NCBI RefSeq assembly: GCF_001590605.1
Contig: NZ_CP014504.1
Span: 5,518,001-5,582,000, forward strand
Direction of reading: 5' to 3'
DNA: 64,000 nt
From: Pedobacter cryoconitis
Lineage (GTDB): Bacteria; Bacteroidota; Bacteroidia; Sphingobacteriales; Sphingobacteriaceae
The first letter of the stretch is position 1, and the number at the start of each line of letters is the position of its first letter. Below the pieces are notes generated by a model. That model was given only the letters and a program-made list of their open reading frames with translations. It had not been told where the DNA came from and did no database searches. This document shows positions 34,677-42,592 of the stretch, piece after piece. The position numbers were made by a program, and so were the translations under genes.

Positions 34677-35993
34677 CTAGTATCTGTAAGCTTCCGGTTT
34701 GAAAGGACCTTCAACTGGTACACCGATATAATCAGCTTGTTGTTGATCTAATACGTCTAATTCAACACCGATTTTAGCTAAGTGTAAGCGTGCTACTTTC
34801 TCATCCAGTGATTTAGGAAGAACATATACTTTGTTCTCATATTTTCCTGGGTTAGTCCAAAGCTCTAACTGTGCTAAAGTCTGGTTAGTGAAAGATGCAG
34901 ACATTACGAAACTTGGGTGTCCGGTAGCACATCCTAAGTTTACTAAACGGCCTTCAGCTAATAAAATAACGTCTTTACCATCAATAGTATATTTATCAAC
35001 CTGTGGTTTGATCTCTATTTTAGTATCGCCATAGTTAGAGTTTAACCAGGCTACGTCGATTTCATTGTCAAAGTGACCAATATTACAAACGATCACTTTA
35101 TCTTTCATTACTCTGAAATGCTCAGGACGAACGATATTACAGTTACCAGTAGTTGTCACTACGATATCAGCTTCTTTAACTGCTGTAGCGAATTTCTTCA
35201 CTTCATAACCTTCCATTGCAGCTTGTAATGCACAGATAGGATCAATTTCAGAAACGATAACACGAACACCTTGTGAGCTTAAAGATTCAGCAGAACCTTT
35301 ACCTACATCACCGTAACCTGCAACTACAGCAACTTTACCAGCAAGCATAACATCAGTAGCACGACGGATCGCATCTACCAATGACTCACGGCAACCGTAT
35401 TTGTTGTCAAATTTAGATTTAGTAACTGAGTCATTTACATTGATAGCTGGTAAATGCAAAGTTCCGTTTTTCATACGTTCGTATAAACGGTGAACACCAG
35501 TAGTAGTTTCTTCTGATAATCCTTTGATTGCAGCGATCAGCTCAGGGAATTTATCGAAAACCATGTTGGTTAAGTCACCACCATCGTCTAAGATCATATT
35601 TAAGGGCTGTTGCTCCGGACCGAAGTGTAAAGTTTGCTCAATACACCAGTCGAAATCTGCTTCATTCAAGCCTTTCCAAGCATAAACCTGGATTCCGGCA
35701 GCAGCAATAGCAGCAGCAGCGTGGTCTTGTGTAGAGAAGATATTGCAGGATGACCAGGTCACTTCTGCTCCAAGTTCAACTAAAGTTTCAATTAAAACCG
35801 CAGTCTGGATAGTCATGTGCAGACATCCTGCGATACGTGCACCTTTTAATGGTTTTGAAGGACCAAATTCAGCACGCAAAGACATTAAGCCTGGCATTTC
35901 TGCTTCTGCTAATCCAATTTCTTTACGGCCCCATTCTGCCAGTGAAATGTCCTTTACTTTAAAAGGAACGTAAGTAGTCTCTACTGATGACAT
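34677..35993 (-). CDS. ahcY: Adenosylhomocysteinase
   Basis: 438 residues, family length. NAD-binding GYGDVGKGSAESL near 230, substrate and NAD contacts ILDDGGDLTN and HLPAINVNDSVTKSKFDN, C-terminal KPEAYRY giving the conserved Lys and Tyr. Hydrolyses S-adenosylhomocysteine to adenosine and homocysteine. It is monocistronic with a consensus promoter about 95 nt upstream; no SAH riboswitch-like structure is evident in the leader. Confidence 0.97.
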   Translation of the reverse strand: MSSVETTYVPFKVKDISLAEWGRKEIGLAEAEMPGLMSLRAEFGPSKPLKGARIAGCLHMTIQTAVLIETLVELGAEVTWSSCNIFSTQDHAAAAIAAAGIQVYAWKGLNEADFDWCIEQTLHFGPEQQPLNMILDDGGDLTNMVFDKFPELIAAIKGLSEETTTGVHRLYERMKNGTLHLPAINVNDSVTKSKFDNKYGCRESLVDAIRRATDVMLAGKVAVVAGYGDVGKGSAESLSSQGVRVIVSEIDPICALQAAMEGYEVKKFATAVKEADIVVTTTGNCNIVRPEHFRVMKDKVIVCNIGHFDNEIDVAWLNSNYGDTKIEIKPQVDKYTIDGKDVILLAEGRLVNLGCATGHPSFVMSASFTNQTLAQLELWTNPGKYENKVYVLPKSLDEKVARLHLAKIGVELDVLDQQQADYIGVPVEGPFKPEAYRY

Positions 35994-36087
35994 ATTTTGT
36001 TTTGTTAAGTTGTTTATTTATAGTTAGTTGTTGAGTAAACAGAATCGACAGGATTATTCCCTTGATCTATAGCCTCTTTTACTATTA

Positions 36088-36119
36088 CAAAATTACACAA
36101 TAGTTTAGCCAAATTCAAA
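36088..36119 (-). promoter_or_regulatory. ahcY promoter
   Basis: On the minus strand TTTG (36119-36116), 20-nt spacer, TAATTTTG (36095-36088): both elements match the Bacteroidota consensus exactly. Predicted leader of about 88 nt. Confidence 0.75.
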
Positions 36120-36275
36120 AAGGGATCATATGGTTGGGCTGTTTATACAAAGATCTCCACATTCTTGATTTTCAAATGATACTCTGGTGCGCAAGACTGT
36201 AAGTCTTAAGCAGTCTTTTAAACGGTTTATTCTTATTGATCAGTATGGGAAATCTATAAACATATGTTTAAAAAA

Positions 36276-36301
36276 AATGCCCTTCATTGAGGAAGGGCAT
36301 T
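36276..36301 (-). terminator. Terminator of the small PKD-like protein gene
   Basis: AATGCCCTTC (36276-36285), loop, GAAGGGCATT (36292-36301); on the minus strand it is followed by seven T. The remaining stretch from 36120 to 36270 holds a weak nested repeat AAGACTG...CAGTCTT and no gene. Confidence 0.85.
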
Positions 36302-36340
36302 GAGTTGAAAAACTTTGTTATAGCTTAAATCTTTAAAATC

Positions 36341-36784
36341 TTAATCTACCGGACAGCTATTACAACCGGATAGTTTTTGAATTAATGTTCCTTTTTCACC
36401 TGTATTATTATTTACAGCAGTAATTGTAATATAAAAGGGAAACGTATTTTCTGATATTTGTTGGTATTGCACCACTATTGAACTGGTTCCCTGGCCACTT
36501 ACGATAGTTCCAAGATTACCGATAGTCCAGGTATAGCCTGTCCCTGCCTGGCCGGACACACTGTAAGTATAGTTGCTGCCCCCACCATAAACAATTCCAC
36601 TTGGTCCGGAGATCGTTAGTGCGAAAAAAAGATCTGCAAATGAGCTGCTTACCGGAGAAATAACTGAATCCTTAGTCAAAGAATTTGTTTTGGAAGGCTC
36701 AGCAGGGAGCTTGCCTGCAGTAGCCTCTGTAGTATAATAAAGAAGAATTAGGGCCAGAAAAGATAGTGATAAATACTTTTTCAT
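36341..36784 (-). CDS. Small secreted PKD-like protein
   Basis: 147 residues. Signal peptide MKKYLSLSFLALILLYYTTEATA, a Ser/Thr-rich linker, then one Ig/PKD-like domain (about 55-140): GPSGIVYGGGSNYTYSVSG, YTWTIGNLGTIVSGQG, SIVVQYQQ, and a closing strand FYITITAVNNNTGEKG. The C-terminus has CNSCPVD, a potential disulfide pair. PKD-like domains of this kind usually sit in multi-domain adhesins before a type IX sorting domain; here it stands alone. Divergent from the ubiquitin-like gene across a 145-nt very AT-rich gap. Confidence 0.75.
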   Translation of the reverse strand: MKKYLSLSFLALILLYYTTEATAGKLPAEPSKTNSLTKDSVISPVSSSFADLFFALTISGPSGIVYGGGSNYTYSVSGQAGTGYTWTIGNLGTIVSGQGTSSIVVQYQQISENTFPFYITITAVNNNTGEKGTLIQKLSGCNSCPVD

Positions 36785-36795
36785 AATAATAACAG

Positions 36796-36816
36796 TTTAG
36801 TTTAAGCTAAACTAAA
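36796..36816. promoter_or_regulatory. Inverted repeat in the divergent gap
   Basis: TTTAGTTTA-AGC-TAAACTAAA, perfect 9-bp arms, 11 nt upstream of the minus-strand ATG and in the gap shared with the ubiquitin-like gene. Could be an operator or a leader hairpin covering the ribosome site. Confidence 0.4.
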
Positions 36817-36929
36817 TATTCTTATGAAATAAACAAAATGTTATATTGATTTATTTTTGTTATTAAAGAGGTATTTTGTGTTGTTATGATTAAAAAAATA
36901 AATTAAATTGCACAGTAAAATAATAAATT

Positions 36930-37271
36930 ATGATAAAAAACATCTCTCTTTTTCTATTGCTGGCCTTGGGCCTTAATGTAACTGGTTATCCGGCACAGGC
37001 TCACGATAAAATTCAAAACGCATTAGTTTCGACAAAAAAACAGCGTTCCATGCAAATTTTTGTAAATACTTTATTAGGCAGGACAATTACACTTGAAGTT
37101 GAACTTTCAGATACGATTGATAATATAAAACAGAAAATACAAGATAAAGAAGGTATCCCTGTCGATAAACAGGCATTATACTATGCAGGAAAAGTACTGG
37201 AAGATGGAAGAACTTTAAGTGATTATAATATTCAGAAAGAAACTACACTGCATCTGATCATAAGACCGTAA
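36930..37271 (+). CDS. Exported ubiquitin-like protein (near-eukaryotic ubiquitin)
   Basis: 113 residues: signal peptide (MIKNISLFLLLALGLNVTGYPAQA), a basic linker of about 16 residues, then a ubiquitin domain from residue 41 (ATG codon at 37050). By my manual alignment 56 of its 73 residues equal human ubiquitin, with no gaps; blocks KIQDKEGIP and LEDGRTLSDYNIQKE are intact. Lysines matching K27, K29, K33, K48 and K63 remain; K6 is Asn and K11 Arg. Of the Ile44 patch, L8 and H68 remain, I44 is Tyr, V70 is Ile, and R42 is Ala. The protein ends Ile-Ile-Arg-Pro at ubiquitin position 73, so the Leu-Arg-Gly-Gly tail needed for E1 activation is absent. Resembles the secreted BfUbb of Bacteroides fragilis. 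No E1, E2 or protease genes nearby. Probably acquired from a eukaryote; role unknown. Confidence 0.92.
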   Translation: MIKNISLFLLLALGLNVTGYPAQAHDKIQNALVSTKKQRSMQIFVNTLLGRTITLEVELSDTIDNIKQKIQDKEGIPVDKQALYYAGKVLEDGRTLSDYNIQKETTLHLIIRP

Positions 37272-37687
37272 TGGACATTTATCGATCAAAAAATAATATC
37301 CGGATAAACCCTTAAATCGTTCAATTTACCCAAGTAGGAAAACATAAGTATAACCTTATTACTCTTATCTATTGAAACCTCATCTCAAGGTCCTTTTAAT
37401 TATGTTTCAACACCTGTTTTTCAGGCGAAGGCCATGTTTTGGTTTTTTCTGAAATTTTGGGCATAACTGTATCCTTTAACTACAAACTGTAGCCTAATTC
37501 AACATTCACGAAACAATATCTAATTTGATTTCAGCCCCTGTTTTATCCCTGATAAAAAAAATATATCTCCCTGATCTGCAATCAAAGGGGGGCGGGTCTG
37601 ATAAAGAAACGAAAGTTGTAATGTTGGCAAAATTATTGTTAGTATTGTGTATACTTAGTAAATATATTTCACCCAAAAATTAAAGTT
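37272..37687. other. 416-nt AT-rich intergenic region before the type VI cargo operon
   Basis: No reading frame of interest. A TTGAAAC ... GTTTCAA inverted pair lies around 37372-37409 and a G-rich patch (GGGGGGCGGG) near 37589. A promoter for the operon should lie at its right end. Confidence 0.5.
37615..37647 (+). promoter_or_regulatory. Candidate promoter of the type VI cargo operon
   Basis: GTTG (37615-37618), 21-nt spacer, TAGTATTG (37640-37647): each element has one mismatch to TTTG / TAnnTTTG. Leader would be about 34 nt. Confidence 0.35.
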
Positions 37688-38083
37688 ATGGCTTTCAAAG
37701 CAAGATTAAACTTTTCGGGCAAGGAGTACGATGTGCTCCATTGTTCCTATTCGCTCAACCGGGATGTAGATGCCAAAGGAAGGCCCTCTTCCGGAGTATA
37801 TGGCGGTACAATCGACGTGGAAATTGAATCGACTGAAGATACTTCTATCGTCGAATCAATGGTCAACAATCAATATAAACCTTTAGCGGGTACACTGCTG
37901 ATCAAGAAATCAGAAGAAGATGCCAAAATGAAAGAAGTTCATTTTGAGGACGGTTATATTGTCAAATATACCGAAGGAATTAATATCACGGGCGATAACC
38001 CGATGACCCTGAAGTTCCAGATTTCTGCCCGTAAGTTAAAGCTCGGCAATGCTGAACATACTAACGACTGGCCGAAAGCCTAG
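37688..38083 (+). CDS. tssD: Type VI secretion tube protein TssD (Hcp), copy 1
   Basis: 131 residues, the length of Bacteroidota TssD (Hcp-like). Begins MAFKARLNFSGKEYDVL and carries the diagnostic block SLNRDVDAKGRPSSGVYGG, with the beta-rich remainder and C-terminal end ARKLKLGNAEHTNDWPKA. Hcp hexamers stack into the inner tube that is shot out with the VgrG spike; some carry small effectors in their lumen. It opens an operon of eleven genes. By my count it differs from copy 2 at about 30 positions, mainly in strands 1-2, 70-85 and the loop at 99-104. Confidence 0.93.
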   Translation: MAFKARLNFSGKEYDVLHCSYSLNRDVDAKGRPSSGVYGGTIDVEIESTEDTSIVESMVNNQYKPLAGTLLIKKSEEDAKMKEVHFEDGYIVKYTEGINITGDNPMTLKFQISARKLKLGNAEHTNDWPKA

Positions 38084-38191
38084 CCTAAGCCAGCTTAATA
38101 ATCTATAGCTTTTGAATTCCGGGACTGCCGGGTTCTTTGCGATAGGATAATCAATTCAAACTATTAGTAATACGATTTAACTCATACAATT

Positions 38192-38587
38192 ATGGCTTTT
38201 AAAACCAGACTAACTCTAGGCGCTAAGGAATTTGATGTATTGCAATGCAGTTTCTCCTTAAATAGAGATGTAGATGCCAAAGGACGTCCGTCTTCAGGCG
38301 TTTATGGTGGATCTATTCACCTTGAAATAGAATCAACTGAAGATACTTCAGTCATTGAATCCATGGTTAATAATCAATACAAACCATTAGCGGGCACGAT
38401 CGTCTTTAAAAAAGGCGAAGAAGATGCCAAGATGAAAGAGCTTTCATTTGAAGATGGGTATATCATTCAGTACAATGAGGGAATTGCTGTTAATGACAAT
38501 ACACCAATGACACTGAGTTTTGTCATTTCTGCCAGAAAACTAAAACTTGGAAATGCTGAGCATACCAACGACTGGCCAAAAGCTTAA
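38192..38587 (+). CDS. tssD: Type VI secretion tube protein TssD (Hcp), copy 2
   Basis: 131 residues, roughly 77% identical to copy 1, with the same SLNRDVDAKGRPSSGVYGG block and identical last 17 residues. The 108 nt between the copies contain no clear promoter or terminator. The copies may build mixed tubes or chaperone different cargo. The next gene starts 20 nt downstream. Confidence 0.93.
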   Translation: MAFKTRLTLGAKEFDVLQCSFSLNRDVDAKGRPSSGVYGGSIHLEIESTEDTSVIESMVNNQYKPLAGTIVFKKGEEDAKMKELSFEDGYIIQYNEGIAVNDNTPMTLSFVISARKLKLGNAEHTNDWPKA

Positions 38588-38607
38588 TGTTCTCTTAGTT
38601 ATCATCT

Positions 38608-39219
38608 ATGTTACGCTACAAAAAAGATACGCCTTATTTCTCCATCTTGTTCGACCTTGAAAAAAATGATTTTAAAGTGGTGCAAAGATGGAGATATAAC
38701 TGGAACAACATTCCGGGTACCAGCAGGTGGACGTATACAGAAACCAAAGATTTCCACAGAAAAGTAGAAAGACTGATCCGGTCTGTCTGGGGAGGTAAGC
38801 TGCTCATCAAAATTATTCCCGGATCAACATTGCCCATGAATTATCTGGCTGCACCTATTAAAACTTCTTTCGAAGTAAACTGGGTCATGGACAATAGCGC
38901 GCACTGGACAGCAGCGATTCATAAGACAAATCCAAATACCTACCAGAAAGGGGATATCCGCTGGGACGCAAGGAAACTAAGTCTCGACAGCCCTGACCGA
39001 TCCCCCATAAATCACAAGTTTGACCATACAGGCAGTGGAGTACTTTACACGCCAGGTCCTTATCTGGAACAGGGCGTGTCCTGGGAAAATACCCTGAATG
39101 ACTTTCCCGGAATTATGAATACCGGAACAGAACTCAAAAGAAGACATCTTGACTTTATAAGACAAACTATGAACGGATTAGTGCCGGGAATGAAATTCGA
39201 ACTGAGTTATGGAAAATAA
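38608..39219 (+). CDS. Unrecognised protein between hcp and vgrG
   Basis: 203 residues, no signal peptide or membrane segment, mixed alpha/beta with many aromatic residues. Visible features: KVERLIRSVWGGKLLIKIIPG near 50-70, FEVNWVMDNSAHWTAAIHKT near 90, and KFDHTGSGVLYTPGPYLEQG near 137. I do not recognise the family. Placed 20 nt after hcp copy 2 and 32 nt before vgrG, it is probably a cargo, a chaperone or an adaptor for the spike. A small Hcp-lumen effector is possible, but no immunity gene is next to it. Confidence 0.75.
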   Translation: MLRYKKDTPYFSILFDLEKNDFKVVQRWRYNWNNIPGTSRWTYTETKDFHRKVERLIRSVWGGKLLIKIIPGSTLPMNYLAAPIKTSFEVNWVMDNSAHWTAAIHKTNPNTYQKGDIRWDARKLSLDSPDRSPINHKFDHTGSGVLYTPGPYLEQGVSWENTLNDFPGIMNTGTELKRRHLDFIRQTMNGLVPGMKFELSYGK

Positions 39220-39251
39220 TACCAATAAAATTAAAAGCTAATTTCTGCAAG

Positions 39252-41087
39252 ATGGAAAAGAAAATAAATCTGGAAATACATATTGATGATACAGCAATTG
39301 TTCATTTTAACTCACTGAGTATTACTCAGGCGTTTAACCGTCACCATGAATTTGAGCTCATCATTAACCAGGATGTGATTGAACAAACCGGAGGATTTAA
39401 AATTGATCAGTCGAAAACGTGGGTAGGCAAAAGCTTTATCGTCAGTATTGATAAAGGTAATATGGACTTTAAAGGGGTGGTTTGCGAAGTTAATCTGACG
39501 CAAAGCCATGGCTTGAGAGGCAACCTGATTATTAAAGGATTTTCTCCGACAATCTTGCTGGAAACTGGTGGGAACCTCATCTCTTACAGCGATATGAAAC
39601 TGGATCAGATTGTGAAAAAAGTTACAGATACGCTGCCTGCAAATGAAATGGAGTTTGCCATTAAACCTGCTTACAAAGAAGAACTAAAATATATTACTCA
39701 GTTTAAAGAAAGCAATTTTGCCTTTATTAACAGGCTGAGTTCAGAATATGGGGAGTTTTTCTTTTACGATGGAAAGGCGCTTCATTTTGGAATGCCAGCC
39801 AGCCAGCGTACAGTTTCACTGGTACATGGCCAGAATTTAAATTTCATGAATATGGCTGTGAGGATTCAGCCGATGAATTTCTCTTATTATTCTTACCGCT
39901 CTCAGGAAGATAACACATTGTCTACCAACTCTGCTAACCAGAGTAAAGGGCTCAATGACTTCTCTCAGCATGCCTTTAAGGAATCCACTACCGTATTCGA
40001 CAGTAAAGTCAATACGCCGGTTAAACCAAGAGTAGAGAATAAGAGTCAGCTGGAACAGCTGGCAGATAAACATAAAGCGGCAATGGCCTCAAATCTTTCT
40101 GATCTTACCGGAGAGAGCACCAATACAGCTTTAAACATTGGAAGCATTGCTGATGTGCAGGTTTCCCATAAAATAGGATCAGCAACTTTTAACCAGGATT
40201 CTGTAGGCAAGTTTTTAGTGACAGAAATCAGCCATCATATTGATGGTCTGGGCAGATATAATAACACTTTTAAAGGTGTTCCTTCAAATACGGAGGTTTT
40301 ACCCGTGGCGCATATTCAAGCCCCTCAGGCAGAATCTCAGATTGCTATTGTAACCGACAACAATGATCCTTCGCAAACAGGCAGGATTAAAGTTCAGATG
40401 CTTTGGCAAAAAGACAATTCTACTACCGACTGGATCAGAGTATTGACTCCTGATGGGGGAAGCAGTGAACCTTTTGCGAAAAACAGAGGGTACGTTTTCA
40501 TTCCTGAAGTTGGAGATCAGGTGGTGGTAGGTTTCAGATATAATGATCCTGACAGGCCGTTTGTAATGGGGAGTATCTTTCATGGGAATACAGGCGCCGG
40601 AGGTAAGGATGCCAATCACCTGAAAAGTATTACCACCAGAAGCGGGCATCTGGTTGAATTCAATGACGGACCTTCCGGACATGGAATTACGATCACAGAT
40701 ATCAACAAAAATATGATCCATATTGATACCAGCGGAAACAATATTACCATTACTGCCAACGAAAACATGACGTTGAATTCCAAGAACATGCAAATCAATG
40801 TCGGAGAGAATCTGGACATTAACGTGGGTAAGAATATTGGGACACTTGCTGGTAATGACATGACCACACAGGTTGGCGTGAACAATACCATCAGTACCGG
40901 AGCAGATTATTCCCTGACTGCTGCAAATATCAGTGAGGTTGCTGTGGATGCTTTTAAGAGTGAAGCTACCAATATTACTAAAACCGCGGCAGGCGCACTC
41001 AGTATGAGTAGTTTAGAGGGAAGTATTACCAAACATGCTGCTAAAACAATTCATAATAATAGTGGGGAAAAAAGTAATCTCTTTTAA
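39252..41087 (+). CDS. vgrG: Type VI secretion spike protein VgrG (TssI)
   Basis: 611 residues. N-terminal gp27-like part (about 1-350) opening EKKINLEIHIDDTAIVHFNS; gp5-like OB fold (about 365-455) with SQTGRIKVQMLW, IRVLTPDGG, GYVFIPEVGDQVVVGF and RPFVMGSIFHG; then an Asn/Thr-rich beta-helix of short strands (NNITITANENMTLNSKNMQ onward) to the end, without an extra effector domain. The trimer forms the puncturing spike and carries the PAAR-like tip encoded downstream. Stop and next start are 2 nt apart. Confidence 0.95.
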   Translation: MEKKINLEIHIDDTAIVHFNSLSITQAFNRHHEFELIINQDVIEQTGGFKIDQSKTWVGKSFIVSIDKGNMDFKGVVCEVNLTQSHGLRGNLIIKGFSPTILLETGGNLISYSDMKLDQIVKKVTDTLPANEMEFAIKPAYKEELKYITQFKESNFAFINRLSSEYGEFFFYDGKALHFGMPASQRTVSLVHGQNLNFMNMAVRIQPMNFSYYSYRSQEDNTLSTNSANQSKGLNDFSQHAFKESTTVFDSKVNTPVKPRVENKSQLEQLADKHKAAMASNLSDLTGESTNTALNIGSIADVQVSHKIGSATFNQDSVGKFLVTEISHHIDGLGRYNNTFKGVPSNTEVLPVAHIQAPQAESQIAIVTDNNDPSQTGRIKVQMLWQKDNSTTDWIRVLTPDGGSSEPFAKNRGYVFIPEVGDQVVVGFRYNDPDRPFVMGSIFHGNTGAGGKDANHLKSITTRSGHLVEFNDGPSGHGITITDINKNMIHIDTSGNNITITANENMTLNSKNMQINVGENLDINVGKNIGTLAGNDMTTQVGVNNTISTGADYSLTAANISEVAVDAFKSEATNITKTAAGALSMSSLEGSITKHAAKTIHNNSGEKSNLF

Positions 41088-41089
41088 GG

Positions 41090-42592
41090 ATGGGAAATGG
41101 TAATATCACGAAAATTGCCAATGGGCATATGCAGGAAGTGGCAAAACAGGAACATACTTCTTTTGCCAAGACTATACAATCCAATGCTGCTCAAAAAGTA
41201 AGGGAGAACTCTAAAGACGGGATTGTTTACGGAGAGCCTAAACAAATGAAATACACGACAGTGGATGGTATAGACATTCTTGCGGGTGTTTTTTTTGATG
41301 GTACTTTAAACAATATGACCAATACTAAGAATCATGACACCGGTAAAAATAAGGGGAGTTATGGAAATGATTTGTCTAATGTAGCGAGGTTACTTGCTTA
41401 TTATAAAGAATCTGATAAGGTTATTAAGACTTATACCGAAGGGATGGGAACAACAAATCTGGACTCAGATGATACCACTGGTTCTGGATTTGGTGCCGGA
41501 AAAACTGGTATACCTAAAAAGGTTTTGAAAGGTTGCCAGCAACTGGCTGACCGTGTTGTAGCCAAAGCCACAAAGAAAAAGGTGAATACATTAACGATTG
41601 ATGTATTTGGCTTCAGCAGGGGAGCAGCTGCCGCGAGAAATTTCATATATGAGGTGACTCATGCTGAATATACATCCTATCAGGCAGGTACAGGTGTCAG
41701 ATATGATATGCACAGACAGGAGACTACCCTGGAGAAATTACCAAAAGGCGGAGAATTAGGCAAACTACTCCTAGCTAAAGGTGTGAAAGTTACCAATATC
41801 ATTATTCGTTTTGTAGGTTTATTCGATACTGTATCATCGTTTAATAAAAGTGGTTTTGTGATTTCTCCTGATTTCAGCAATGATGTGGAAGAACTGCACC
41901 TGGACAGGCTTTTTAAAGCACAAAAGGTTATTCATTTTACAGCCGAAAATGAGCATCGTAAATATTTCGCGCTTACCCGTATTCAAAGTGCCGGAAACAA
42001 AGGTATAGAGAAAGAACTACCCGGCGTACACTCTGATATTGGAGGTAGTTATCCGGATGAAACTGAATATGTAGATGAAATTCTGAATGGTGGCAGTGAT
42101 GTTCTGGAAAAAGAAAAAAGCAGGCTCATTGCTGAGGGCTGGTATTCAGAAGGGCAACTGGAATTGCATTCTGTAATGCGTAAATTATCAGGTACACGTG
42201 TGCTGAAAAAAAATTACAGCTATATCCCGCTTCATTTTATGTCTGAATTCGGATTGAAAGAACCAGTGCCTTTACCTTTTGATCAGGCTGGTGTAGAAGG
42301 TGAATATAAATTAACCTATACCATATTACATAGGGTTAAAAAGAAGTTACATGGCTATGTATTTGGTAAGGAGCTTCCTTATAAATTCATATACTATAAA
42401 CAATTAATGGCAAATTATAATGCCAAAAAAATTAGTGCATTTGATTATAACAAAGCAGTAGCCGAACAAAAGGACCTGAGAGTGTTACGGAATAATTTCC
42501 TGCATTGGTCGGCTGATTATGACGGAATAGGAGACCCATTCCAGCCAAATATAGAGAATGGTGTACGTAAAAGAATACCTTATGAAGGTTAA
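41090..42592 (+). CDS. DUF2235 lipase-type T6SS effector (Tle1-like)
   Basis: 500 residues, no signal peptide. DUF2235 alpha/beta hydrolase: AGVFFDGTLNNM near 65, nucleophile elbow FGFSRG with Ser176, GLFDTVSSF near 244 supplying an acid, and PGVHSDIGGSYPD near 316 supplying the catalytic His. This set matches Tle1-type phospholipase effectors delivered by type VI systems. An N-terminal stretch of about 55 residues before the hydrolase may dock on VgrG. It directly follows vgrG (2 nt) and overlaps the downstream lipoprotein gene by 11 nt, the usual effector/immunity arrangement. Lipid specificity is not visible. Confidence 0.88.
   Translation: MGNGNITKIANGHMQEVAKQEHTSFAKTIQSNAAQKVRENSKDGIVYGEPKQMKYTTVDGIDILAGVFFDGTLNNMTNTKNHDTGKNKGSYGNDLSNVARLLAYYKESDKVIKTYTEGMGTTNLDSDDTTGSGFGAGKTGIPKKVLKGCQQLADRVVAKATKKKVNTLTIDVFGFSRGAAAARNFIYEVTHAEYTSYQAGTGVRYDMHRQETTLEKLPKGGELGKLLLAKGVKVTNIIIRFVGLFDTVSSFNKSGFVISPDFSNDVEELHLDRLFKAQKVIHFTAENEHRKYFALTRIQSAGNKGIEKELPGVHSDIGGSYPDETEYVDEILNGGSDVLEKEKSRLIAEGWYSEGQLELHSVMRKLSGTRVLKKNYSYIPLHFMSEFGLKEPVPLPFDQAGVEGEYKLTYTILHRVKKKLHGYVFGKELPYKFIYYKQLMANYNAKKISAFDYNKAVAEQKDLRVLRNNFLHWSADYDGIGDPFQPNIENGVRKRIPYEG

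Noticed and set aside
35994..36120. SAH or SAM riboswitch before ahcY
   Set aside because: The leader shows no conserved aptamer-like stems; a plain consensus promoter explains the region.
36180..36240. Possible tRNA or attachment-site remnant (AAGACTG...CAGTCTT)
   Set aside because: Only short nested repeats; no cloverleaf, no T-loop sequence and no matching copy elsewhere in the window that I can see.
37272..37687. Mobile element or integrase beside the ubiquitin and type VI island
   Set aside because: No transposase frame, terminal inverted repeats or target duplications are visible at either side.
40299..40793. 164-codon minus-strand frame inside vgrG
   Set aside because: It lies wholly inside the strongly supported VgrG gene, has no family features and no signal; a shadow frame.
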